Source of the DNA: Microbacterium terrae
GTDB lineage: Bacteria; Actinomycetota; Actinomycetes; Actinomycetales; Microbacteriaceae
Direction: 5' to 3'
Assembly: GCF_017831975.1 (NCBI RefSeq)
Contig: NZ_JAFDSS010000001.1
Location: forward strand, 3,100,001 to 3,164,000
Length of the DNA stretch: 64,000 nucleotides
Both the position numbers and the translations under genes were made by a program. Below the pieces are notes generated by a model. That model was not told the origin of the DNA and made no database searches. It saw only the letters and a list, made by a program, of their open reading frames with translations. Of the stretch, positions 51,685 to 63,727 are shown piece after piece. The first letter of the stretch is position 1. Each line of letters begins with the position of its first letter.

Positions 51685-52358
51685 GGATCGAGATCGAGTC
51701 GGTCGCCAAGGGCCGCCGCGAGCGGGCGCTCCCGGCGATCTCGACGAGCTTCACCACCGGCGCGGTCACTCTCGTGACCGCCGAGACCGAGCAGCGCCCC
51801 ACCGTGCTCGGTCTGATCGCGTCGGGGCGCATGCGGCCCGACAGTGGCCGCGTGCTCGTCGACGGCGCATCCGACGCCCGAGCACTCCGGCGCCGCGTCG
51901 CGCTCGTCGACGCCCCCGGCATCAGCGAGCCCGAGCCGAACGTCACCCTCGCCGGCGTGATCGCCGAGGAGCTGATGTTCGCCGGGCGCCGGTCCGACCC
52001 GCTCGCGGTCGGTCGCTGGCTCGGCGAGCGCGGCCTCTCGGACTGGGCGGGAACGCCGATCACCGATGTCTCCCCTGCCGATCGCGTGCGCGCGCTGTGC
52101 GAGACCGCGGTGCTCCGCCGCGGCGTCGAGGCGCTCGTGATCGTCGCCCCCGACCGGCACGGCGGCGCCCCCGCCGCCTGGTGGACGATCGCCCAGGACT
52201 TCGCGACCCGCGGCTACGCCGTGCTCGCGATCGCCGGCGAGGCGTCGCGCCTGGCTCTCGAGGCGCCTCCCGCACCGCCTGCCCGGGCACGGCGGATGCC
52301 CCGGCCGGCCGGCATCCGTCTGCATCGCCTCACCGCCCGCACGAACGGAGGTGCGTGA
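51681..52358 (+). CDS. Degenerate ABC ATPase-like protein
   Basis: A 225-residue protein with the order of an ABC ATPase but without the working motifs. The Walker A position reads VTAETEQRPTVLG in place of G-x-x-G-x-G-K-S/T. The following MRPDSGRVLVDG matches the normal 'p-d-s-G-x-v-x-x-d-G' block. The signature region is VSPADRVRALCETAVL, and the Walker B place VEALVIVAPD has no D-E pair. It probably does not hydrolyse ATP and may be a structural or regulatory partner of the next gene. It overlaps both neighbours (ATGA, TGATG). Confidence 0.7.
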   Translation: MRIEIESVAKGRRERALPAISTSFTTGAVTLVTAETEQRPTVLGLIASGRMRPDSGRVLVDGASDARALRRRVALVDAPGISEPEPNVTLAGVIAEELMFAGRRSDPLAVGRWLGERGLSDWAGTPITDVSPADRVRALCETAVLRRGVEALVIVAPDRHGGAPAAWWTIAQDFATRGYAVLAIAGEASRLALEAPPAPPARARRMPRPAGIRLHRLTARTNGGA

Positions 52359-54253
52359 TGAAGGTGCCGCAGATGATCGCGGCCGAGCTTCGCCGCCTCA
52401 CGTCGACCCGCATGTCGGTGATCGCGCTCGTCGCACTGCTCGCCGTGCCCATCCTCTATGGCGGCCTCTATCTCTGGGCCAACCGCGACCCGTACGGCGC
52501 CCTCGCCGACGTCCCCGCCGCCATCGTCGTCGCCGACACCGGCGCCGAGGTCGACGGCACGATGCGCAACATCGGCGACGAGGCAGCCGACGAGCTCATC
52601 GCCGACGGCTCGTTCGCGTGGGAGCGCGTGAGCGCGGAGGAGGCCGACGCCGGCCTCGACGACGGCACGTACGACTTCGCGATCGAGTTCCCGGAGGACT
52701 TCACCGCCGCGGTCGCCTCGATCTCGAGCGGCGATCCGCAGCGGGCCGACATCCTGCTCCACACGAACGACGCCAACAACTATCTCGCCTCGACCATCGG
52801 CACCCAGGCGGTCGAGCGCATCCGCACGACCGTCGCCGAGAAGATCGTCGCCGAGGCCGGGCTCACCATGCTCGACGCGCTCGATCAGATCCGGCTGAGT
52901 CTGCTGGATGCCGCCGACGGCGCCTCGCAGCTCACCGACGGCCTCGCGACCGCCGGCGACGGGGCGACGCAGCTCGCCGGCGGTGCCGCGCAGCTGGCCG
53001 AGGGCACGTCGCAGCTGGCGGACGGCACGTCGCAGCTCGCGGACGGCACCGCCGAGCTCGCCACCGGTGCGTCGTCGCTCTCAGACGGGGCGGCCCAGGT
53101 GGCAGCCGGAACCGCCGAGCTCGCCGCCGCCGCAGACCGCGTGGGCGCGGCGTCGGCGTCGGTCGTCTCCGCCATCCCCGACGCCCGCACCGACATCGCC
53201 GAGCGCCTCACCACCGCCGGTCTCGACCAGGCGCAGATCGACGAGGTGCTCGCCGTGCTCGACGAGGTGGGGAGCGATGTGACCGCGGTCGACGACCGGG
53301 TGCAGTCGACGGTGTCATCGATCGACCGCCTCGACGACGGCGCCGCGCAGGTGCGTGATGGCGCGGCCGCGCTGGCCGACGGCACCGCCACCGCCGCGGC
53401 CGGCGCCGCCTCCGCTGCCGACGGCGCAGCACGACTCGAAGACGGCGCGGCACAGCTCGACGACGGCGCCGCCGCGCTCGTCACCGGGATCGACACGCTC
53501 GAAGACGGCGCGGCCCAGCTGCGCGACGGGCTCGCAGACGGAGCGGCGGAGCTGCCCGCCTACGACGCGGCGACCCGCGAGGCGCAGGCCGACACGCTGG
53601 GCGATCCGCTCCTGATCGAGCGCTCCTCGGTCACCGAGGCGCAGAACTACGGTGCCGGGCTCGCCCCGTTCTTCGCGGCGCTGGCCGGCTGGATCGGCAT
53701 CTACGCCCTGTTCCTCATCGTCAAGCCCGTCTCCAAGCGCGCCGTGACCGCACTGCATTCGCCGGTGCGGATCACGCTCGCCGGATGGGCGACCCCCGCG
53801 CTCCTCGGCGGTGTGCAGATGGTGGGGCTGTTCGGCGTGCTCGCCCTCGCCCTCGGCTTCTCGTTCTCGCATCCGCTCGCCACTCTCGGCATCCTGGTGC
53901 TCGCCAGCGCTACCTACGCTGCGATCGTGCTCGCGCTCAACGTCTGGCTCGGGTCGGTCGGGCAGTTCCTCGGGCTCGTGCTCATGGTGCTGCAGCTGGT
54001 GACGGCCGGCGGCACCTTCCCCTGGCAGACCCTGCCGGCGCCCCTCGCCGCCCTCCACCACGTGCTGCCGATGGGCTACGTCGTCGACGCGATGCGCCAG
54101 GTCATGTACGGCGGGAGCATGGACCGCGTGCTGGTGGATCTCACCGTGCTGCTGACCTGGCTGGTCGGCGCCGGCATCCTCGCGGCGATCGGCGTGACGC
54201 GCATGACGCACTTCCGCACCCTGCGCGACCTGCAGCCGAGCATCATCGGCTGA
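52358..54253 (+). CDS. YhgE/Pip family membrane protein (ABC-2-type)
   Basis: A 631-residue protein. One N-terminal helix (VIALVALLAVPILYGGLYLW) leads into a large extracellular part. Its middle (about 185-405) has many repeats of the type QLADGT or DGAAQL at 7-residue spacing, suggesting a long helical rod. The C-terminal part has five or six helices (from AGLAPFFAALAGWIGIYALF) ending in a permease-like domain. Such proteins include phage infection protein and the ESX/T7SS-linked YueB/EsaA group. It is the last gene of a TetR-controlled operon with a pseudo-ATPase, so a transport or surface role is likely. Confidence 0.87.
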   Translation: MKVPQMIAAELRRLTSTRMSVIALVALLAVPILYGGLYLWANRDPYGALADVPAAIVVADTGAEVDGTMRNIGDEAADELIADGSFAWERVSAEEADAGLDDGTYDFAIEFPEDFTAAVASISSGDPQRADILLHTNDANNYLASTIGTQAVERIRTTVAEKIVAEAGLTMLDALDQIRLSLLDAADGASQLTDGLATAGDGATQLAGGAAQLAEGTSQLADGTSQLADGTAELATGASSLSDGAAQVAAGTAELAAAADRVGAASASVVSAIPDARTDIAERLTTAGLDQAQIDEVLAVLDEVGSDVTAVDDRVQSTVSSIDRLDDGAAQVRDGAAALADGTATAAAGAASAADGAARLEDGAAQLDDGAAALVTGIDTLEDGAAQLRDGLADGAAELPAYDAATREAQADTLGDPLLIERSSVTEAQNYGAGLAPFFAALAGWIGIYALFLIVKPVSKRAVTALHSPVRITLAGWATPALLGGVQMVGLFGVLALALGFSFSHPLATLGILVLASATYAAIVLALNVWLGSVGQFLGLVLMVLQLVTAGGTFPWQTLPAPLAALHHVLPMGYVVDAMRQVMYGGSMDRVLVDLTVLLTWLVGAGILAAIGVTRMTHFRTLRDLQPSIIG

Positions 54254-54419
54254 GTGCGGCGTGCAGTCCCGCGCGCCCGCCGGGTTCCACAGGGATTCGG
54301 CGGCCGGGTGCGCCCGGGGTTACGATTCCTCCCGGTGAGCGCCACCCGAAGGCGCGACACCGCGATGCGCCGTGTGTGAACCGGCGTGTCACCGTCGCCG
54401 AGCTCTGAAGGCCCATTCA

Positions 54420-57062
54420 ATGTCGAACAGCACCATCCCCGCATCCCGCGCAGAGGTCCGCGCGGCGTCGGGCCCCATCGCTTTGCCGGAGCGGCCCCGC
54501 CGGTCGCTGCGCCGCAAGGTCGCGATCGCGCTGTTCAGCATCGTCGCGGGTCTCACCGTCATCGCGCTGATCGCGACCGGTTTCGTCGTCTACACGATCC
54601 AGCGCTCCTTCCCGCAGCTCGACGGCACCGCCGCGGTGAGCGGGCTCGGCGCCGACGTCACCGTGCAGCGCGATGCCCTCGGCGTCGCGACCATCACCGC
54701 CGACACCACCGACGACCTCTTCTTCGCCGAGGGGTACGTCCATGCCCAGGACCGTTTCTGGGAGATGGACTTCCGCCGTCACGTCACCAGCGGGCGCCTC
54801 TCGGAGCTGTTCGGCGAGTCTCAGCTGGCGACCGACACGTTCCTGCGCACCCTCGGCTGGCGCTCCATCGCCGAGCAGGAGGTCGAGGCCCTCGACGAGA
54901 CCACCCGTTCCTACTACGACGCATACGCCGCAGGCGTGAACGCGTACCTCGCCGACCACGACGGCGCCGACGCGTCGCTCGAGTACGCGATCCTCGGGCT
55001 GCAGAACTCCGACTACGAGATCGAGCCGTGGACCGCCGCCGACTCGGTCGCCTGGCTCAAGGCGATGGCCTGGGACCTGCGATCGAACATCGAGACCGAG
55101 ACCGAGCGCGCGGTCGCCGCGGCCTCATTCAGCTCCGACGAGCTCGCCGAGCTCTATCCGGCGTACCCGTTCGACCGCAACCCGGTGATCGTGCCCGAGA
55201 TCTCCGACGTGTCGGGCATTGCGACCGTCGCCCACACCGCTGACCCCGCGCAGGCCGAGGCGTCGACCGCGTCGATCGAGTGGACCGAGGTCGACAGCGT
55301 GATCGAGGCCGTGAGCACCCTCGTCGGCGGGGCCGGTGAAGGCATCGGCTCGAACTCCTGGGTGGTGTCGGGTCGGCTCACCGACACCGGGATGCCGCTG
55401 CTCGCCAACGACCCGCACCTCGGAGCATCCCTCCCCAGCGTCTGGCATCAGATCGGCCTGCGCTGCTCGACCGTGTCGGAGGCGTGCCCGTTCGACGTGG
55501 CCGGGTTCGGGTTCTCGGGCGTGCCCGGCGTCATCATCGGGCACAACGCCCGCATCGCCTGGGGCTTCACCAACCTCACGAGCGACGTCACCGACCTCTA
55601 CCTCGAGAAGGTCGAGGACGACGGCTACTGGTACAACGGCGAGCTCGTGCCGTTCGAGGAGCACACCGAGACCTTCCGTGTCGCCGGTGGCCCCGACGTC
55701 GACCTCGTCGTGCGCAAGACGGCGAACGGTCCGATCGTCTCGGGCCTGACCGACGACTTCACGGCGATCGCCGAAGCCCCGTACACCGGCACCGGCGGCG
55801 ACGTCACCGAACCGACGGATGCCCCGACCGGGGAGTACGCGGTGAGCCTGCGCTGGACGGCCTTGGAGCCCGGCACGACGGCATCCGCGATCTTCCGCCT
55901 CAACACCGCGGCCGACTTCACGGGCTTCCGTGAGGCCGCCGCGCTGTTCGACGTGCCCGCGCAGAACCTCATCTACGCCGACGTCGACGGCAACATCGGG
56001 TACCAGACGCCCGGGAAGCTGCCGATGCGCGGCGCCGCCGACGGCTCGATGCCGCAGCCGGGCTGGGATTCGGCCTACGCGTGGCAGGGCTACATCCCGT
56101 TCGAGGAGCTGCCGGTGTCGTACAACCCCGACGAGGGCTACATCGTCACCGCCAACAACGCCGTCGTCGGCGACAGCTACGAGCACTTCCTCACCCGGGA
56201 TTGGGACTACGGCTGGCGCGCGGCCCGCATCGTCGACATGCTCGAGCGCCGGATCGCCGGCGGCCTCGTGACCGCGCAGGACATGCGCGACATCCAGGCA
56301 GACAACGAGTCCTTCATCGGGCGTACCCTCGCGGCCGCCTACCTCGACGTGCGCACCGGCGAGTCGGGGCCCGACGAGGCCCTCGGCCTCCTGCAGGAGT
56401 GGGATGCGCAGAACTCCGCCGACTCCGCCGCCGCCGCGTACGCCAACGTGCTGTGGGACGAACTCGCCCAGGCGCTGTTCGTCGAGGGCCGCGAGCACGC
56501 GGCACCGCTGAGCGGTCAGGGCCGGCTCTTCCTCGTGGTCGACAACCTGCTCGACGACCCCGCGTCGCAGTGGTGGACCAACGAGGCGCTCGGCGTCTCG
56601 AGCATGGACGAGATGCTCACGTACGCGGCGACGTCGGCCTACGACCGCCTCGTCGACCTGCAGGGCGACACCCCCTCGCGCTGGAACTGGGGCTCACTGC
56701 ACGCGCTCGCCCTCACCAGCGACACCTTCGGCTCGTCGGGTATCGCACCGATCGAGATGCTGTTCAACCGCGGCCCGTACGCGGTGGGCGGCGGCTCGTC
56801 GGTCGCGAACGCGACAGGCTGGGTGCTCGGCGAGGGCTTCGAGACGGTGACCGTTCCGTCGATGCGCATGGTCGTCGACCTGTCGGACTGGGATGCCTCG
56901 GGCTGGAACCACCTCACTGGCACGAGCGGCCACGCCTTCCACACCAACTACATCGACCAGGTGGAGACGTGGCAGAAGGCCGAGACCACCCCGTGGGCGT
57001 TCTCGGAGAAGGCCGTGGATGCCGCGACCACGAACACCCTCGTGCTGACCCCCGCGGGCTGA
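54420..57062 (+). CDS. Penicillin acylase family protein (N-terminal nucleophile hydrolase)
   Basis: An 880-residue precursor. One membrane helix (about residues 40-60, KVAIALFSIVAGLTVIALIATGFVVY) anchors it or acts as an uncleaved signal. The alpha part holds GVATITADTTDDLFFAEGYVHAQDRFWEMDF. Self-cleavage is expected at Gly310-Ser311 in IGSNSWVVSG, where Ser311 becomes the nucleophile of the beta subunit. NDPHLGASLPSVWHQ and PGVIIGHNARIAWGFTN are the family's next blocks. Substrates may be acyl-homoserine lactones, beta-lactams or other amides. ATG 54420 has GAAGG eight bases upstream. Confidence 0.93.
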   Translation: MSNSTIPASRAEVRAASGPIALPERPRRSLRRKVAIALFSIVAGLTVIALIATGFVVYTIQRSFPQLDGTAAVSGLGADVTVQRDALGVATITADTTDDLFFAEGYVHAQDRFWEMDFRRHVTSGRLSELFGESQLATDTFLRTLGWRSIAEQEVEALDETTRSYYDAYAAGVNAYLADHDGADASLEYAILGLQNSDYEIEPWTAADSVAWLKAMAWDLRSNIETETERAVAAASFSSDELAELYPAYPFDRNPVIVPEISDVSGIATVAHTADPAQAEASTASIEWTEVDSVIEAVSTLVGGAGEGIGSNSWVVSGRLTDTGMPLLANDPHLGASLPSVWHQIGLRCSTVSEACPFDVAGFGFSGVPGVIIGHNARIAWGFTNLTSDVTDLYLEKVEDDGYWYNGELVPFEEHTETFRVAGGPDVDLVVRKTANGPIVSGLTDDFTAIAEAPYTGTGGDVTEPTDAPTGEYAVSLRWTALEPGTTASAIFRLNTAADFTGFREAAALFDVPAQNLIYADVDGNIGYQTPGKLPMRGAADGSMPQPGWDSAYAWQGYIPFEELPVSYNPDEGYIVTANNAVVGDSYEHFLTRDWDYGWRAARIVDMLERRIAGGLVTAQDMRDIQADNESFIGRTLAAAYLDVRTGESGPDEALGLLQEWDAQNSADSAAAAYANVLWDELAQALFVEGREHAAPLSGQGRLFLVVDNLLDDPASQWWTNEALGVSSMDEMLTYAATSAYDRLVDLQGDTPSRWNWGSLHALALTSDTFGSSGIAPIEMLFNRGPYAVGGGSSVANATGWVLGEGFETVTVPSMRMVVDLSDWDASGWNHLTGTSGHAFHTNYIDQVETWQKAETTPWAFSEKAVDAATTNTLVLTPAG

Positions 57063-57081
57063 CCCCCGGTCCGTCGCTCGC

Positions 57082-57258
57082 CCGGTCGTTGAGCGAGCGC
57101 AGCCCCACCCCGGTCGTTGAGCGAGCGGAGCCCCACCCCCGGTCGTTGAGCGAGCGCAGCCCCACCCCGGTCGTCGACCGAGCGGAGCCCCACCCCCGGT
57201 CGTTGAGCGAGCGCAGCCCCACCCCCGGTCGTTGAGCGAGCGGAGCGAGACGAAACGC
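57082..57258. repeat. REP-like tandem array, six short units alternating 28/29 bp
   Basis: Copies of CCGGTCGTTGAGCGAGCG(C/G)AG start at 57082, 57110, 57139, 57167, 57196 and 57225, with spacing 28, 29, 28, 29 and 29. Odd copies have GCGCAG and even ones GCGGAG, so the true unit is a 57-bp dimer. Only the last copy carries the full GAGACGAAACG end. It fills the gap between the convergent acylase and mnhG genes. Confidence 0.93.
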
Positions 57259-57681
57259 TCAGCCGCCGGCGGCGGGCGGGGTGCGGCGCGAGTCGGCGAG
57301 CTCGTCGACGTAGAGGTCGGACTCGTCGATCGTGCCGTTGCGGTACGCCTGGCGACCGACCATGTGGGCCGACAGCGGCGCTGTCGCGAGCTGGATCAGC
57401 ACGACGGGCACCAGGAAGGCCACCACCGGCCACGACCGCAGCGACAGCGCAACGGCCAGGCACACCAGGATCAGCCCGAGCACCTGCGGCTTCGTCGCCG
57501 CGTGCAGGCGGGTCGGCACATCCCGGAACCGCAGCAGGCCGATCGCCGCGGTGAGGCACAGCAGGGCCCCGATGAGGATGAGGATGAGCGCGGTCGTGTC
57601 GAGCGCGACGTCGACGGCCGACGGGGCGGCATCCGTCGACGGCCCCGCAGCGGAGACCAGTGAGAAGAGGAGCGCGTTCAC
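57259..57681 (-). CDS. mnhG: Na+(K+)/H+ antiporter subunit G
   Basis: A 140-residue MrpG/MnhG subunit with three helices: LDTTALILILIGALLCLTAAIGLLRF, RLHAATKPQVLGLILVCLAVAL (conserved R-x-H-A-A-T-K), and VVAFLVPVVLIQLATAPLSAHMVGR. It is part of the membrane complex that exchanges cytoplasmic Na+ or K+ for protons. GTG 57681 overlaps the mnhF stop (GTGA). It is the last gene of the operon, directly before the repeat array. A C-terminal polar tail of about 30 residues is typical. Confidence 0.94.
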   Translation of the reverse strand: MNALLFSLVSAAGPSTDAAPSAVDVALDTTALILILIGALLCLTAAIGLLRFRDVPTRLHAATKPQVLGLILVCLAVALSLRSWPVVAFLVPVVLIQLATAPLSAHMVGRQAYRNGTIDESDLYVDELADSRRTPPAAGG

Positions 57682-57947
57682 GGGGTGTCGTTGTCCCTTC
57701 TCGCGACGAAGCGCGCGATCGAGATCGACCCGAACACGCCGACCGCGGCGATGATCAGCAGCACCGGCAGCGTCTTGGTGTGGTGGTTGATCGCCATCTC
57801 GGCGCCGAGCACGCACATGATCTCGGTGAGGAGAACGTCGGATGCCACGGCCCGGTCGAGGATCGACGGGCCGATCACGATGCGCCACAGGGTCAGCAGC
57901 GCCGCGATGGTGAACACGACGTAGATGACGATCAGCAGGGGGCTCAT
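57678..57947 (-). CDS. mnhF: Na+(K+)/H+ antiporter subunit F
   Basis: An 89-residue MrpF/MnhF subunit with three helices. It begins MSPLLIVIYVVFTIAALLTLWRIVIGPSILDRAVASDVL, containing the family's R-x-x-x-G-P-s-x-x-D-R-x-x-A-x-D block. ATG 57947 overlaps the mnhE stop as ATGA. It is a small structural subunit of the Mrp complex. Confidence 0.95.
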   Translation of the reverse strand: MSPLLIVIYVVFTIAALLTLWRIVIGPSILDRAVASDVLLTEIMCVLGAEMAINHHTKTLPVLLIIAAVGVFGSISIARFVARRDNDTP

Positions 57948-58513
57948 GCCTTCACCGCCTCGACCTGGGCGCGCGATCCGACGGCCATGACGATCCGCCG
58001 CTCCCATTTGAGCACGCTCTCGCGCTGGTACTCCACGTCGCGGTCATTGCGCACGCCGATGACGTGCAGGTAGAGGATGCGCCGGTCACGGTCGGTCTCG
58101 ACGATCAGCGAGCCGGGGATGAGGGATGCGGTCACCCCGGTGTGGGTCATGATCAGGTCGTCGTCGGTGCGCAGCTGCACCGCCACGATCGCGGCGCCCG
58201 GCTGACGCCGCCAGTCCAGCGCCTGCCAGGCGACGGTGAGAGAGCCGCGCACCAGCGCGTAGATGAACTCGAGCACGAAGATGAGCCCGAACCAGAGGTT
58301 GACGCGGCCTGACAGCTCGACCGGCGGCAGGCGGAACACGCGGGTGACGACCGCAGCCGCGATCACGCCGGTGAAGAACGCCAGCCACGTGAACTGCCCC
58401 CACAGCAGCATCCACAGCGCGACGAGCCACACGAAGAACGGCAGCTGCCGCCACACCAGTGCGAGCAGCGACCGCTTGTCCTCCCGCGCCGGCTGCGCGT
58501 TCTCGGCGCTCAC
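57944..58513 (-). CDS. mnhE: Na+(K+)/H+ antiporter subunit E
   Basis: A 189-residue MrpE/MnhE subunit. Two or three N-terminal helices (FFVWLVALWMLLWGQFTWLAFFTGVIAAAVV and LWFGLIFVLEFIYALVRGSL) precede a cytoplasmic domain with TDDDLIMTHTGVTASLIPGSLIVE and YLHVIGV. The block T-x-x-x-x-x-L-x-P-G-S is typical. GTG 58513 overlaps the mnhD stop. A charged N-terminus of about 15 residues comes first. Confidence 0.95.
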   Translation of the reverse strand: MSAENAQPAREDKRSLLALVWRQLPFFVWLVALWMLLWGQFTWLAFFTGVIAAAVVTRVFRLPPVELSGRVNLWFGLIFVLEFIYALVRGSLTVAWQALDWRRQPGAAIVAVQLRTDDDLIMTHTGVTASLIPGSLIVETDRDRRILYLHVIGVRNDRDVEYQRESVLKWERRIVMAVGSRAQVEAVKA

Positions 58514-60117
58514 GGCGAGTCCTCCTTCTCGAGACCGCCCGTGCTGACCTGGTGCTGCTCCTCGAGCTGCACCAGGGTGACCGGCTCGAGGAGAGCCGCG
58601 CCGATGCGCGTGCAGACGTCGTACAGCGGCCCGGCGAAGACGGTGAGCGCGACGGTGAGGGCGACCATCCCCGCCGTGGAGGCCGTCATGATGCGGGGGA
58701 TCACGCGGCGCTCGGTCTCGACGCCGCCGGGCGACGCACCGAGGTACGAGATGCGGGCCTCGGTCTCGGCGGAGTCGTCCTCCTCGCGCCAGAATGCGAG
58801 GTTCCAGGCGCGCATGAGGGCGTAGAGCGTCAGGAGGGATGTGACCACACCGCCGACGATGAGCACGATCATGATCGGGGTGCCGACCTCGGCCGCCGCG
58901 TCGAAGAGCGCGAACTTGCCGATGAACCCCGAGAACGGCGGCAGTCCGCCGAGGTTCACCGCGGGGATGAAGTAGAGCACGGCGATCACCGGCGCCGCCT
59001 TCATGAGGCCCTTCACGCGCAGGATCGAGGTCGAGCCGGCTCGGCGCTCGACGAGACCGACCGCGAGGAACAGGGTCGTCTGCACGACGATGTGGTGCAC
59101 CGTGTAGTAGATGGTCGCGCCGATCGCGGCGGGTGTCGCGATCGCGAGCCCGAAGATCATGTAGCCGATGTGGCTCACCAGCGTGAACGACAGGATGCGC
59201 TTGAGCTCGGCCTGCGCGACCGCGCCGAGGACGCCGACGACCATCGTCGCGAGCGCGACCCACAGCAGCACCGTGTTCACGTCGTTGTCGAGGAACATCT
59301 CGGTCTCGGTGCGGATGATCGCGTACACGCCGACCTTGGTGAGGAGGCCGGCGAACACCGCCGTGACCGGCGCCGGCGCGGTCGGGTACGAGTCGGGCAG
59401 CCAGAACGACAGCGGGAAGACGGCGGCCTTGATGCTGAAGGCGAGCAGCAGCATGACGTGCAGCACGTACTGCGTGTCCTGCGGGAGCTGCGTCATGCGC
59501 TCCGAGATCTGCACCATGTTCACCGTGCCGAGCGCGCCGTAGATCATCGCGATCGCCGCGAGGAACAGGATCGACGACACCAGCGAGACGACGATGTAGA
59601 CGACGCCGGTGCGGATGCGCGACTCCGTCGACCCGAGCGTGATGAGCACGAAGGATGCCACGAGGAGGATCTCGAACCCGACGTAGAGGTTGAAGAGGTC
59701 GCCCGCGATGAATGCCGTGAAGATGCCCGCGGCGAGGATCAGGTACGACGGGTGGAAGATCGAGACCGGTGTCTCGTCATCGCCGTCCGCGGCGCCCTGA
59801 CCCACCGAGAAGAGGAGCACCGCGAGGAGCACGATGCTCGAGACGAGCACCAGCAGCGACGCGAGCCGGTCGACGTAGAGCACGATGCCGAACGGGATCG
59901 GCCAGCCGCCCACCGACACCGCGATCGCCTCGTCGCCGACATCGACCACGACGAGCAGCAGCGCCGCGATGATCGACACGACGGTGAGCGTCGTGATCGA
60001 CACCACCACCTGCGTGCGACGGTGGCGCCCGGCGATGAGGGCGACGGCGGCTCCGAGCAGCGGCAGCGTCGCGAGGAGCGGAACGAGCCCCGGAGCGATC
60101 TGGGCGAGGAACGTCAT
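58510..60117 (-). CDS. mnhD: Na+(K+)/H+ antiporter subunit D
   Basis: A 535-residue membrane protein of the proton-pumping NuoM/NuoN relatives with about 14 helices. The conserved Glu of helix 5 is in LYVGFEILLVASFVL, and the Lys of helix 7 in LLAFSIKAAVFPLSFWLPDSYP. The discontinuous-helix block is in LLTKVGVYAIIRT, and LKRILSFTLVSHIGYM is the later conserved block. It is one of the two large subunits that carry ion or proton flow. It overlaps both neighbours. Confidence 0.96.
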   Translation of the reverse strand: MTFLAQIAPGLVPLLATLPLLGAAVALIAGRHRRTQVVVSITTLTVVSIIAALLLVVVDVGDEAIAVSVGGWPIPFGIVLYVDRLASLLVLVSSIVLLAVLLFSVGQGAADGDDETPVSIFHPSYLILAAGIFTAFIAGDLFNLYVGFEILLVASFVLITLGSTESRIRTGVVYIVVSLVSSILFLAAIAMIYGALGTVNMVQISERMTQLPQDTQYVLHVMLLLAFSIKAAVFPLSFWLPDSYPTAPAPVTAVFAGLLTKVGVYAIIRTETEMFLDNDVNTVLLWVALATMVVGVLGAVAQAELKRILSFTLVSHIGYMIFGLAIATPAAIGATIYYTVHHIVVQTTLFLAVGLVERRAGSTSILRVKGLMKAAPVIAVLYFIPAVNLGGLPPFSGFIGKFALFDAAAEVGTPIMIVLIVGGVVTSLLTLYALMRAWNLAFWREEDDSAETEARISYLGASPGGVETERRVIPRIMTASTAGMVALTVALTVFAGPLYDVCTRIGAALLEPVTLVQLEEQHQVSTGGLEKEDSP

Positions 60118-60640
60118 GCGTCGCCTCCCCTGTCACGCGGCCGGTCCACCGGCGCGTCGTCGTCGAGGGCAGCGAGGTCGCGGCTGCCGAGCACCGTCAG
60201 CGGGGCCGTGTCGATGCCCACGAAGTCGGTCGTCGCATCATCGTCGGCATCCTCGATCTCGGTCTCGTCCTCGATCTCGTCCTCGGCGATGCGGCCGCGC
60301 ACCTCGAGGTCGGCCTCGTCGTCCTCGACCGTGTCGGCCTGACCGAGCTGCCACGACCGGTAGATGAGCGCGAGCAGGAACGCCGACACCGCGAAGGTGA
60401 TGACGATCGCCGTCAGTGTGAGGGCCTGCGGCAGCGGGTCCGACATCTCGTCGGGCGTGCCCTCGCCGAAGAACGGCGCGATGCCGGGCTGGCCCATGAC
60501 GATGAGCAGCAGCAGGTTCGCCGCGTTGCCGAGCAGCAGGAAGCCGATGAGCACGCGGGTGAGGCTGCGCTCGAGCATCGCGTACACACCGCACGCGAAG
60601 AGCACCGCCATGATGACGATCAGCACCATCGAGACATCCA

Positions 60641-60641
<1 letters not shown>
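60114..60641 (-). CDS. mnhC: Na+(K+)/H+ antiporter subunit C with an acidic C-terminal extension
   Basis: A 175-residue protein. The first 110 residues are a normal MrpC/MnhC (NuoK-like) with three helices: MDVSMVLIVIMAVLFACGVYAML, LIGFLLLGNAANLLLLIVMGQ, and the long ALTLTAIVITFAVSAFLLALIY. The last 70 residues are an unusual hydrophilic tail (DTVEDDEADLEVRG, EDEIEDETEIEDADDD), strongly acidic and probably disordered in the cytoplasm. NuoK-like subunits are usually about 110-125 residues. It overlaps mnhA and mnhD. Confidence 0.94.
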
Positions 60642-63637
<2,996 letters not shown>

Positions 63638-63727
63638 GAAGCGGCCTCCTCATGGTCGTCGGCCGCGGGCTTCACACACGGCACAGGCGATCGGGGTCGC
63701 GTCCAGTCTACCGACGGCAGGGAGTGG

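Noticed and set aside
58459..60342. Long plus-strand frame opposite mnhD and mnhC
   Set aside because: It is His, Arg and Asp rich and covers well-recognised membrane subunits on the other strand.
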